Shown: one piece after another, positions 53,383-62,080 of the stretch
Layout: every line of letters starts with the position of its first letter
Numbering within the stretch: the first letter of the stretch is position 1
Position numbers and translations under genes: made by a program
DNA from: Oligoflexia bacterium
Lineage (GTDB): Bacteria > Bdellovibrionota > Bacteriovoracia > Bacteriovoracales > Bacteriovoracaceae
Length of the DNA stretch: 64,000 nucleotides
NCBI GenBank assembly: GCA_015232355.1
Contig: JADFZW010000006.1
Span: forward strand, 1-64,000
Reading direction: 5' to 3'
The notes under the pieces: generated by a model
Databases searched by the model: none
Seen by the model: the letters and a program-made list of their open reading frames with translations, nothing else
What the model was told of the DNA's origin: nothing

Positions 53383-54966
53383 ATGACGATAAAATATACT
53401 TTTGTAACTTTTATTACTGCTTTTACTTTATTATTAAGTTCATGCAGTAAAATTGAAGACATCCCTGTCAAATCAACTAAAGCAAGTGAACTCGCCAGCA
53501 GATTAAAATCACGTCTACAAGTCGCAGGTTTTGATCAAAGAATGGTAAAAATAATAACCAACGGTGCCTTAAGCAATGTTTACACTCCTGTTAATATTGG
53601 TCGCTCTATCGTTAAGATAAAATCCACATCCACATCCACATCCACATCCAATGAAAGCTTTACTCCGCCCACTTCTCAAATCAACACCAACAATGTTTAT
53701 GATTTTTTTAAATATATGGGACAAGGATTTATTTCCGCTCTTGGTGATAGTGATATCACCTGGACTGTGGCCCAAAAAAATCAAGTTATTGATCTGCTAC
53801 TAGACGAGTGTAGTAAATATCTTAATGGCAATATGCTTGATCTAAATGACATTCAAAAAGCAAGACTCTTTTATGATTTTGTTTATCGAATGATTGGATC
53901 AATCTCTCAAGCAGGAATAAAACTTAATGCCAATCAATTAACGACTGTTTCTAAAATAGTTGGTCTGGCAGTTAAAGGATTAAAAAATGTCGGAGAGTCA
54001 AATGCATCTATTATTAAATTACTACAAACAATAACCAAGGCCGGAGCTAAGGGTGTAATCTTTGCTTTTAAAACTAATAGCTCCAGCTCTCAAGCACTTC
54101 GTGCTCACACCATTAAAGATACTAGCATTGATTTAAATGAGGCCATTGCAAAAATTAAAACAGAGGTTACAGAAAACATAAACTCACTTCCTCTTACTAA
54201 AGCAGAACGTTCTGAAGCCAATACTGAAGCAACCAAAGGTTTAAGTGGTGCTCTTAAAGAAAATGAAGATGAAATAGATGTAAAGGAAGCATATTTATCA
54301 CAAGTAAAAAGCGATCTTCAATATTTGCAAGATGAAGAAATCACCTTAGCGGATACACGAGATCTTATCTTTGATGTTTCTGAAAATGCTATCTATTATA
54401 TCGATGATATCGGAGCTGATTACAGTGAATACGCTGATTTTATTTCAAACATCATAAGTAAAGTCATTGAAGGGATGAAACAAGATAATGCCTTCAACAG
54501 CTCACAAATAGCATCTGCATGTGATAACATCACTCATGGTGCAATTAAAGGGCTTTTAGGAATTGAAAATTTAAGTTCCAGCGATATCTTAAATTATTCT
54601 AAACAAATTGTTAAAGGAGCTGCAAAAAAATTAAATGCAGCTGGATTAAGCACCTCTAAATTAAATGAGGCCACTGCTCAAATTACTAAAGGTGCATCCA
54701 ATGCATTTAAAGATAGTGAGTTAAGTGATTTATTTGAAGAAATTTCGGAAGAGGATTTTCAAAATTATATTAGAACAGGTGAAAGTGATGGCCTCAATGC
54801 TGGCGGTGGATATTTAGAATCTGAAATTAGCGATGCTTTAGATGCCTCTACTTTTGCTATCGTTGAAGATGAATCATATGAAGATGCTAATGAAAGTTCT
54901 TTTCCTTCTAGCTTTCCAGATCTTGATGATGAGAATGAAGAAAATTACACCGAAGAAGAGGAGTAA
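53383..54966 (+). CDS. Lipoprotein of unknown function
   Basis: 527 residues; the lipobox LLLSSC gives Cys21. The mature part is helical with repeated AAKGA/TKGA segments (TKAGAKGVIFAF, ITHGAIKGLLG, ITKGASNAF), perhaps an imperfect repeat of about 75-80 residues, and an acidic tail (DLDDENEENYTEEEE). A (TCCACA) microsatellite at 53623-53650 encodes STSTSTST. No family is recognised. The porin-like gene follows after 2 bases. Confidence 0.6.
   Translation: MTIKYTFVTFITAFTLLLSSCSKIEDIPVKSTKASELASRLKSRLQVAGFDQRMVKIITNGALSNVYTPVNIGRSIVKIKSTSTSTSTSNESFTPPTSQINTNNVYDFFKYMGQGFISALGDSDITWTVAQKNQVIDLLLDECSKYLNGNMLDLNDIQKARLFYDFVYRMIGSISQAGIKLNANQLTTVSKIVGLAVKGLKNVGESNASIIKLLQTITKAGAKGVIFAFKTNSSSSQALRAHTIKDTSIDLNEAIAKIKTEVTENINSLPLTKAERSEANTEATKGLSGALKENEDEIDVKEAYLSQVKSDLQYLQDEEITLADTRDLIFDVSENAIYYIDDIGADYSEYADFISNIISKVIEGMKQDNAFNSSQIASACDNITHGAIKGLLGIENLSSSDILNYSKQIVKGAAKKLNAAGLSTSKLNEATAQITKGASNAFKDSELSDLFEEISEEDFQNYIRTGESDGLNAGGGYLESEISDALDASTFAIVEDESYEDANESSFPSSFPDLDDENEENYTEEEE
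53623..53650 (+). repeat. Hexanucleotide microsatellite (TCCACA)4
   Basis: Four full TCCACA units and a partial fifth, in frame inside the lipoprotein gene, encode alternating Ser-Thr. Confidence 0.85.
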
Positions 54967-54968
54967 AT

Positions 54969-56210
54969 GTGAATTTTAGAATCTTATTAATATTTATTTT
55001 TCTATTAATAATAGTTAAAGTAGTCGTCAATGCTAACATAGCTAATAACATCGCTTTCAGCTTTGATCAGGTAGAGATAAAAGGATTTTTAACTACAGGA
55101 GCAACTAGAGGTGATAGCAACAATCCTTTAAATTATGAAATCGATAAAAAAGTAAATTACCTCTACGATACAAAACTTGGTCTTAATTTCAGTTCTATCA
55201 TTACAAATCATTGGACAATAGCGGCCCAACTTTTGGCCAAAAAATGGACTGGAGAAAACGAAGAGGATTTTAAAGTAAAAGCTGACTGGATCTTTGCTAA
55301 ATATCGTCCATACAACTCACTCTATTTTAAAGTAGGAAAACAAAAATTACCATTGTGGCTTATCTCTGAATATCTTGATGTTGGTCTACTCTATCCTTGG
55401 ATTCGTCCACCACTAGAAGTTTACACTTTAGGACCTCTAAGTAATTTTTTTGGTGGTAGTATAAATTACACTTATGATTTTGGAACATACTCAGTAATTA
55501 GTGAAGTATTTATAGGCCAAACATCTTTTAATTTAAAGGATAGAAATTTAGAGTATAGTAAGGGAAAAACTGAAAGTATTTTTGGTAGCAATATTACTTT
55601 TTTTCATCCTCAAGTAAAAATTAGAGCTAGTGTTGTCCGCGCTCCCAGAAGTTATCAAGATAATTATTTTCAAACCAACACCAACACCTATGATAATGGT
55701 GATACTACCAGACCAGTTAGAAATTCCTACTCTCAAACTTTTATAACCACTAAAACTTTAAATGATTTCACCTTTTGGACTTTAGGAACTCAACTGAACT
55801 ACTATGATTCCTTTTTATATTCAGAGTATGCTCATTTAGATGAACATGCTAAAGATTTCTTTGATGGAAAATATGATTCCTTTTATTTTACACTCGGACA
55901 TAGAATAAAAAAAGTAACTCCAGTTCTTACCTACGCTTTTTACAAGGCAAATCTTTCAAATTTAATTTATATAGTTGATAGCAATCCACCACAAACAGTG
56001 ATCTCCTCCACTGCTCGTATTAGCAAACAACACTCACTTATTGCCGGATTGATCATTCACACTACTGATAATTCAGATTTAAAATTTGAATATCAACGAT
56101 CAGAGGTTTTAAAAACCAATGGTACATATGAGCATGGATTATTTTCGGAGACACCTGGGCCGCAACGTCCAGTAAGTATATTTAGTATAGCATTCGATTA
56201 TGTATTTTAA
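54969..56210 (+). CDS. Porin-like outer-membrane beta-barrel protein
   Basis: GTG start with GAGGAG upstream; signal peptide of about 25 residues. The mature part is a series of amphipathic strands with aromatic ends and terminates SIFSIAFDYVF, the C-terminal Phe typical of outer-membrane barrels. YFKVGKQKLPLWLISEYLD is a motif seen in porin-type proteins. It sits 2 bases after the lipoprotein gene. Substrate unknown. Confidence 0.8.
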   Translation: MNFRILLIFIFLLIIVKVVVNANIANNIAFSFDQVEIKGFLTTGATRGDSNNPLNYEIDKKVNYLYDTKLGLNFSSIITNHWTIAAQLLAKKWTGENEEDFKVKADWIFAKYRPYNSLYFKVGKQKLPLWLISEYLDVGLLYPWIRPPLEVYTLGPLSNFFGGSINYTYDFGTYSVISEVFIGQTSFNLKDRNLEYSKGKTESIFGSNITFFHPQVKIRASVVRAPRSYQDNYFQTNTNTYDNGDTTRPVRNSYSQTFITTKTLNDFTFWTLGTQLNYYDSFLYSEYAHLDEHAKDFFDGKYDSFYFTLGHRIKKVTPVLTYAFYKANLSNLIYIVDSNPPQTVISSTARISKQHSLIAGLIIHTTDNSDLKFEYQRSEVLKTNGTYEHGLFSETPGPQRPVSIFSIAFDYVF

Positions 56211-56229
56211 GTATTTTAAGTATTTTAAA
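56203..56229 (+). repeat. Nine-base tandem repeat spanning the porin stop codon
   Basis: Three copies of TATTTTAAG (last TATTTTAAA). The porin stop TAA is inside the first copy, and the repeat spaces it from the next gene's ribosome binding site. Confidence 0.8.
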
Positions 56230-56244
56230 TTCGAGGTTAAACTT

Positions 56245-56706
56245 ATGAAAATCATAATGATAATTATTCTAGCTCTTATTACTACAACATCTTCAACAGT
56301 TTTTTGTGATACTAATATTAATACTAATACAAATTCTAATTATTTCATTGTAGTAAATGAACAAAACCCCATAAGTAAAATCAGCGCCAATGAACTAAAA
56401 AAAATCTATCTTGGATCGAAAGTTAATTGGGAAACTAATGATAAACTTATTATGCCGGCAATTTTTGAAGATACTGACGAAAAGGAATTTAAGTTTATAA
56501 ATGATGTTTTGGATTTTTCGGTGGCCGCATATCGTAGTTATTGGCGAAAAAAATTATTTACTGGCGAAGGACTTCCTCCAAAAAAATATACTAACAATGA
56601 TGAAGTCATTGATTTTGTCAGACACAACAAAGGTGCTATAGGCGTAATATCAGTTAACAATTTAAAAAACACAGATTTAAAATATGTTCAAATCATTAAC
56701 AACTAA
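56245..56706 (+). CDS. Small PstS-like periplasmic binding protein
   Basis: 153 residues with signal peptide and a TNTNTNSN tract. It contains NPISKISANELKKIYLGSKVNW, then FINDVLDFSVAAYRSYWRKK and NKGAIGVISVNN, the small PBP-like domain related to phosphate-type solute-binding proteins. GAGGTT precedes the ATG at 56245; an upstream frame to 56200 lacks a signal sequence. It overlaps the kinase gene by 23 bases, pointing to co-translation and a sensing role. Confidence 0.75.
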   Translation: MKIIMIIILALITTTSSTVFCDTNINTNTNSNYFIVVNEQNPISKISANELKKIYLGSKVNWETNDKLIMPAIFEDTDEKEFKFINDVLDFSVAAYRSYWRKKLFTGEGLPPKKYTNNDEVIDFVRHNKGAIGVISVNNLKNTDLKYVQIINN

Positions 56707-59029
56707 AATTATACGTTTTATAATATATTCTCTCACCATAATACTTAATACTTTTCTTCTAGATCGTATCTATAAAAAATTTATTCTCTGCTTTGGTTTG
56801 GTTTTTTTGGCCTATACTAGTTCAAGTCTTTTTTCATTAAGAAACACTAATGAGATAAAAAACTTTTTAGAAATAATGTATAAAGATCTGTATATGTCTG
56901 GGATCTTATCCATGAGTTCTAAGATAAACTTTCTTAAATATGAGGATAATATTAAGCGAGCACTGACCGCCAATAATTTAAAAAAAATCAAAGATTACCA
57001 AAAAAGTGCTTTAGACTATTATCAGGTATTCAAAAATGATTTGGATACTATCCATGAAAATATTAGTGATAATGAGTATAAAAAAATCATAATTAAAATC
57101 CAACTTGCAACAAAAGAGATTGATCTTTTAAATGAAAATATAATCAAAAAAAAATCATTTAATATAAGTACAAGCAAAAATGTTCTAATAGAATCATTTG
57201 AAAATAACAAAAACATTGTTAGCATTGAACATCTTTTAGAAGATTTAACTGATATTGGTATTCAACGAGGGAATCAATTTCATCAAAATTCAAAAATAAT
57301 TACCAACTTTTTATTTAAGATTACTTGGATTAGTTTTGTCGTAACTCTATTAATAATCATTTTTTCTGGACTTTATTTAGAAAGAAACATTCTTCCTCAC
57401 TTAAAAAAATTAATCAACACTTGTTATATGATCTCTAAAGGTGATTACAATAAACGAGCAATTATTCATTCTCCCTGTGAGTTTGGAACACTTGGATTAA
57501 CTTTTAATGGCATGATGGAACAAATAGAAACACGAGATGCTAATCTTAATTCTCTTCTTGATGGACTTTCATCGGCAGTACTCTCTTTTGATAAAAGTGG
57601 TATAATAACTGAGGAAAAATCCAAAGCATCTTTTAAGATCTTTCCGAATTTTTATAACATTACAACCATAAAGCAATTTATCTCTGAATATACTTCCTTT
57701 AAAATAGAAACCCTCGACAAATTACTTAAAATAGTTTTTGATCCTAAAAGAATGCTCCCTCTCTCTTCCGCCATTGGATTATTTCCTAACAAAACTACTT
57801 TTAGAGATACAAATGGAAACGATCATCATATTTGTTTTAACTATCAAAGTGTTAACAATCCTCGCAATCAAGAACTAGAAAAACTTATTTTAATTGCAGA
57901 TGATATAACTAAAGAAGTAGAGAGTGAAAATGAAAAGAAAATTCAAGAGGAACGAATAGAGCGTATTACGACAGTTTCAAAAAACAAAGAGAGTTATCAA
58001 AATTTTCTATCTGAAGTTGCTTTATTAATAAGTAACATAAATAACATGCATAACATACCTAACAAAGACACAGGAACCTCTTACAAAAAACTATTATTAG
58101 ATTTACATACACTAAAAGGATTACTAGCACTATTTAGCTTCAACACATGCGCAAGCATGATTCATCTAATAGAAGATCACCTTCAACACAATAACTCCGA
58201 TGAAAATTTCCTGATTTCATTTGAAAAAATGTGCACTCTATTTAAAGAACAAAAAGAAGATTTAGATAATACTTTAAGCATCAGCAATGAAGAGTATCTA
58301 ACTACTATCTATAAACCAAACTTACAATATTTCAAAAAAATACTCCATAGCTACTCTCAATCAAATCAAAATTTAAGCAAAGTACACTTAAGTGAAATAA
58401 ATAATATCGCTAAAACTCTTGATCACCTTCCACTTTCCGTATACATAAAAAAATACCAACTACATCTATCAAGATTGCAAAAAAAATTTCATCAAAAATC
58501 AGCCACGCTTATCCTTGATGAATCCAGTGATCAACTTAGCTTTAGTGAAATAGAAATGTTAGACAAAGTTTTTATTCATATTATAAATAATAGTTTTGAT
58601 CATGGCATAGAAAATGAGGATGAACGTCTAAGATTAAATAAAAATCCTAAAGGAATTATTAAAATATCCTTCAAACGCATTCATCAGATCAAGAATGAAT
58701 CAATAAACAGCAATCATCAAAGTCTAATCTTTAAAATTACAGATGATGGAAAAGGTATCGATGCAGATTTTCTTGGTAAAAAAGCACTAGAAAAAGGAAT
58801 CTGGAATGAAGAAAAATTCAAAAGTGCTAGCTATGAAGATAAAATAAATTTAATTTTTGTTCCATCCTTTTCCTCTAAATCGGAAAATGAAGTATCTGCC
58901 ATTTCAGGACGAGGAGTGGGAATGAGTGCGGTATTAGAAGATATTCAAAAACTAAATGGCACTTTACAAGTTAGCACTTCAGTTGGCATCGGAACAACAT
59001 TCACTATAAAGCTTGAAGTTTTTAGTTAA
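56684..59029 (+). CDS. CheA-like membrane histidine kinase (HAMP, Hpt, ATPase)
   Basis: 781 residues. Two spans flank a periplasmic helical sensor (about 55-210). A HAMP-type linker follows (LKKLINTCYMISKGDYNKRA), then a PAS-like block, then an Hpt domain with His475 in DLHTLKGLLALF. The ATPase has the CheA-style N box HIINNSFDHGIE, ITDDGKGID and GRGVGMSAVLEDIQKLNG. No CheW or receiver domain is attached. It would phosphorylate its own Hpt and then a receiver such as the CheY-like protein at 52867. The preceding binding protein overlaps it. Confidence 0.85.
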   Translation: MFKSLTTKIIRFIIYSLTIILNTFLLDRIYKKFILCFGLVFLAYTSSSLFSLRNTNEIKNFLEIMYKDLYMSGILSMSSKINFLKYEDNIKRALTANNLKKIKDYQKSALDYYQVFKNDLDTIHENISDNEYKKIIIKIQLATKEIDLLNENIIKKKSFNISTSKNVLIESFENNKNIVSIEHLLEDLTDIGIQRGNQFHQNSKIITNFLFKITWISFVVTLLIIIFSGLYLERNILPHLKKLINTCYMISKGDYNKRAIIHSPCEFGTLGLTFNGMMEQIETRDANLNSLLDGLSSAVLSFDKSGIITEEKSKASFKIFPNFYNITTIKQFISEYTSFKIETLDKLLKIVFDPKRMLPLSSAIGLFPNKTTFRDTNGNDHHICFNYQSVNNPRNQELEKLILIADDITKEVESENEKKIQEERIERITTVSKNKESYQNFLSEVALLISNINNMHNIPNKDTGTSYKKLLLDLHTLKGLLALFSFNTCASMIHLIEDHLQHNNSDENFLISFEKMCTLFKEQKEDLDNTLSISNEEYLTTIYKPNLQYFKKILHSYSQSNQNLSKVHLSEINNIAKTLDHLPLSVYIKKYQLHLSRLQKKFHQKSATLILDESSDQLSFSEIEMLDKVFIHIINNSFDHGIENEDERLRLNKNPKGIIKISFKRIHQIKNESINSNHQSLIFKITDDGKGIDADFLGKKALEKGIWNEEKFKSASYEDKINLIFVPSFSSKSENEVSAISGRGVGMSAVLEDIQKLNGTLQVSTSVGIGTTFTIKLEVFS

Positions 59030-59030
59030 T

Positions 59031-59070
59031 TTATTAGTTGATTCTAGTTGATTTTAATTGATTTTAGTTG
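59031..59070 (+). repeat. Ten-base intergenic repeat
   Basis: Four imperfect 10-base units (TTATTAGTTG, ATTCTAGTTG, ATTTTAATTG, ATTTTAGTTG) follow the kinase stop, before the ABC transporter genes. Confidence 0.75.
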
Positions 59071-59116
59071 ATAATACAAAAGTATCGACTAAAAACATCT
59101 CAAGGAACTAAAAAAA

Positions 59117-59851
59117 ATGAATCCATTATTGGAAGCAACTGCCATTAGCAAAAGTTTTAAGAGCGTTAAAGCACTTAAAGGTGTAGATATTAAATTAATG
59201 TCTGGTGAATTTTTAGCTCTATTAGGACCAAATGGTGCTGGCAAAACTACTTTAGTGGAAATAATTGAAGGTATACAAAAACCAGATACTGGAACAGTTT
59301 TTATCAAAGGAATGAATTGGAAAGAACATCGTCATAAAATTCATCAAATTATTGGTATCTCTTTACAAGAGACTTTTTTCTTTGAACGTATCAATGTAGT
59401 AGAAACACTCAACCTTTTTGCTACATTTTTTAACTCATCTAAAAAGCAAGTTGAAAAAGTTCTTAATCAAGTTGGATTACAAGATAAACTAAAAGCATGG
59501 ACTATGCACCTATCAGGTGGTCAACGTCAGCGATTAGCACTCGCAATTGCCATGTTGAATGAACCAGAATTATTACTTCTTGATGAACCAACTACCGGAT
59601 TAGATCCCAATGCTCGACGTGAAATCTGGGATCTACTTTTCAATCTCAAAAAAACATCTCCAACATCTATGATCCTTACTACTCATTATATGGAGGAAGC
59701 AGAGTATTTGTGTGACCGAGTAATCCTTCTAAGTCAAGGTAGTATTTTAATGGAAGGAACCGTTACTAAACTTTTAAATGAAAGTGGATGCAAAAACTTA
59801 GATGAACTATTTCTTGCTAAAACTGGTAAGAGATTAGAGGAGAATCAATAA
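59117..59851 (+). CDS. ABC exporter ATP-binding protein
   Basis: 244 residues with Walker A GPNGAGKTT, signature LSGGQRQRL, Walker B LLLLDEPTTGLD and switch His in LTTHYMEEAEYL. Typical of drug/polysaccharide-type ABC-2 exporters. AAGGAAC precedes the ATG. The permease follows after 3 bases. Confidence 0.94.
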   Translation: MNPLLEATAISKSFKSVKALKGVDIKLMSGEFLALLGPNGAGKTTLVEIIEGIQKPDTGTVFIKGMNWKEHRHKIHQIIGISLQETFFFERINVVETLNLFATFFNSSKKQVEKVLNQVGLQDKLKAWTMHLSGGQRQRLALAIAMLNEPELLLLDEPTTGLDPNARREIWDLLFNLKKTSPTSMILTTHYMEEAEYLCDRVILLSQGSILMEGTVTKLLNESGCKNLDELFLAKTGKRLEENQ

Positions 59852-59854
59852 TTC

Positions 59855-60946
59855 ATGAAAACTCTATATGCTCTAATCATTATTCACTTAAAAGAATTAT
59901 TTAGAACACCTGAGATTTTATTTTGGGGAATTGGCTTTCCAGTTTTAATGGCATTAGGACTAGGAATTGCTTTTTCAAGTAAACAAGAGGTGGTTCGATC
60001 AGTGGCCATCCTAACAAATGATAATTCTTACTCTAACACTCTCACGCCTATAAATATTGATGGACAAAAAATTGAACGCTTCGAAAGAGAAATAAGCGGA
60101 AGTGCTATAGGAAAAAATAGAATTATCTTTCATAAAATCCCAAATGAAGAATGGGGGCACTTACTCTTAAAGAGAGGAATTGTGGTGCTCATAATAATAA
60201 TAAAAGGAACTGCAACCACGCCTACATATTTATTTGATCCCCGTAATGTTGAAGCACAGTTATCATATATGATAACTCGTGCTCTAATTGAAAACAACAC
60301 TGCTGGATTAATAGATCATCAATACGTAACTGCTCTTGATGTACCTGGAACCAGATATGTGGATTTTCTTTTACCAGGACTCATCACTATGGGAGTAATG
60401 ATGTCTTGTATGTGGGGAATTAGTTATGGTTTAATTGAAAGACGATCGAAAAAATTATTACGAAGATTGGTTGCTACTCCTATGAATAAAAGCTCTTTTC
60501 TTTTTTCTCAAGTCTTTGTAAGAATTCTTTTTGGATTATTTGAGTGTGCAATTTTAATTCTTTTTGCATTTTTGTTTTTTGATTTTAAAGTCTATGGAAG
60601 TTACTCTTTACTCCTGGCCCTTTATATTTGCGGTCATTTCGCCTTTAGTGGGCTTGCAATCCTGGTTGCCTCTCGAACTACTACTATAGAATCAGGAACT
60701 GGAATAATTAATTTCATCACCACTCCAATGATTATTCTCTCTGGTATATTTTTCAGTTATCAACATTTCCCCGAGTGGGCAAAAATAATTATTTCTAATC
60801 TTCCATTAACTGTATTAACCGATTCACTTAGGCGAGTAATTTTAGAGGGTGGAGGATTTTTATCTATATCTAATTCTCTTATTTGGCTAATTATTATGGG
60901 ATTTATTTGTTACATCCTTGGATTAAAAATTTTCAAATGGTATTAA
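59855..60946 (+). CDS. ABC-2 type exporter permease
   Basis: 363 residues: one N-terminal span, an extracytoplasmic domain (about 45-165), then five or six spans including PGLITMGVMMSCMWGISYGL and IINFITTPMIILSGIFFS, the ABC-2 permease pattern. Partner of the preceding ATPase. Substrate unknown. Confidence 0.88.
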   Translation: MKTLYALIIIHLKELFRTPEILFWGIGFPVLMALGLGIAFSSKQEVVRSVAILTNDNSYSNTLTPINIDGQKIERFEREISGSAIGKNRIIFHKIPNEEWGHLLLKRGIVVLIIIIKGTATTPTYLFDPRNVEAQLSYMITRALIENNTAGLIDHQYVTALDVPGTRYVDFLLPGLITMGVMMSCMWGISYGLIERRSKKLLRRLVATPMNKSSFLFSQVFVRILFGLFECAILILFAFLFFDFKVYGSYSLLLALYICGHFAFSGLAILVASRTTTIESGTGIINFITTPMIILSGIFFSYQHFPEWAKIIISNLPLTVLTDSLRRVILEGGGFLSISNSLIWLIIMGFICYILGLKIFKWY

Positions 60947-60962
60947 ATTAAAACGTAACAAC

Positions 60963-61340
60963 TTATCTTTGAGCTGCAAGAAAGTCTAATGCTTCTTCTC
61001 TAGTTTTAAAGAATTTAATATTATCTCTTTTCAGGGCCTTCAATATAAACTCTATAGTTCCTCGCATGAAGTCTTGAACTCCTATTATGGCCGTATATTT
61101 AATATGGGGTTTATTATTTGTCATATATTCTTTAAATGCATCAATCAGTTTTAATTCAACATTCATATTTGTCCAGTCTCCAAATACCAATGCTGATTTT
61201 AATGGTTCAGCTCTGATTAGAGCCTTCGAGATATCGAGTATAACAATTATTCCATCTGAACTTAATGATGAAGCATCAATGCTCAATATCTTTGATCCTT
61301 TATAATTAATAAATTTCACTCTCTCTTTTAATTGATCCAT
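60963..61340 (-). CDS. STAS-like small protein
   Basis: 125 residues, alternating strands and helices: ILSIDASSLSSDGIIVILDI, LVFGDWTNMNVELKLIDAFK and YTAIIGVQDFMRGTIEFIL. It resembles SpoIIAA/STAS-type proteins (single-domain partners or regulators). No phosphorylatable Ser can be assigned with certainty. Downstream of lolA by 17 bases on the same strand. Confidence 0.55.
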   Translation of the reverse strand: MDQLKERVKFINYKGSKILSIDASSLSSDGIIVILDISKALIRAEPLKSALVFGDWTNMNVELKLIDAFKEYMTNNKPHIKYTAIIGVQDFMRGTIEFILKALKRDNIKFFKTREEALDFLAAQR

Positions 61341-61357
61341 ATTTGTATCTTTAGACC

Positions 61358-62080
61358 TTAGCGATCAACAATTGTTGTATTTACAGGAATTTCAAACTCA
61401 AATACTTTATCCGTAAACGTAGGATTCTCTTCGATATTTTTTAAAGTTAACTTTATTTTTTTATCATCAGGGTAAGTTAATTCAATCATCTCAATTGCTT
61501 TAAAAGTTATATCCGTGCTCTTAATTTGAGCATATATCTTAGCACTCTTCACTCCGATTTCAGTACCAACACTACCCTTGAAAATTATTTCAACAAAATT
61601 ATCTTGTTTGTTTTTAGAATTAGAATTAGATCTCTTCACATCGTAATGTTGATTAGATTTTAATCCATCTCTAATGGTATCAAAAAATTTAACAATTTGT
61701 AATTTCTCCGCAGAGTGAATTACCACTTGGCCCTTTTCCGTTTTTTCATCAAAAGGTGGACTATAATACCAACTCTTTTTGGGATTACATACAAATGTTG
61801 TTCGATCACTATTTGGTTCTAAAATTTCTAATCGAATGTGACCTGGATACTTATAAGAAATTACCCCATTTCCTGTACGTAACTTTCTTTTAAGTGGACT
61901 AGCAAAACTCTGCTCAAATTGTGCTTTGAAAGTTTTTGGTACAAACTCAGCGGCATAGGTTTGTAATTGAAAAATAAAACTTAAACTAAAACCTAAAATA
62001 AAAATTATTCTAGTGTAAACTGACTGAAACCGCCTTAGATACGCCTGGTTCTTGCATTGTGATTCCATATAAAACATCAT
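61358..62080 (-). CDS. lolA: Outer-membrane lipoprotein carrier LolA
   Basis: 240 residues with a late signal peptide. FVPKTFKAQFEQSFASPL, then GNGVISYKYPGHIRLE, FVCNPKKSWYYSPPF and the C-terminal TLKNIEENP block match LolA, which ferries lipoproteins across the periplasm. The frame starts inside the end of smc (71-base overlap; 62068 is an alternative ATG). No in-frame start closer to the signal core was found. Confidence 0.88.
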   Translation of the reverse strand: MMFYMESQCKNQAYLRRFQSVYTRIIFILGFSLSFIFQLQTYAAEFVPKTFKAQFEQSFASPLKRKLRTGNGVISYKYPGHIRLEILEPNSDRTTFVCNPKKSWYYSPPFDEKTEKGQVVIHSAEKLQIVKFFDTIRDGLKSNQHYDVKRSNSNSKNKQDNFVEIIFKGSVGTEIGVKSAKIYAQIKSTDITFKAIEMIELTYPDDKKIKLTLKNIEENPTFTDKVFEFEIPVNTTIVDR

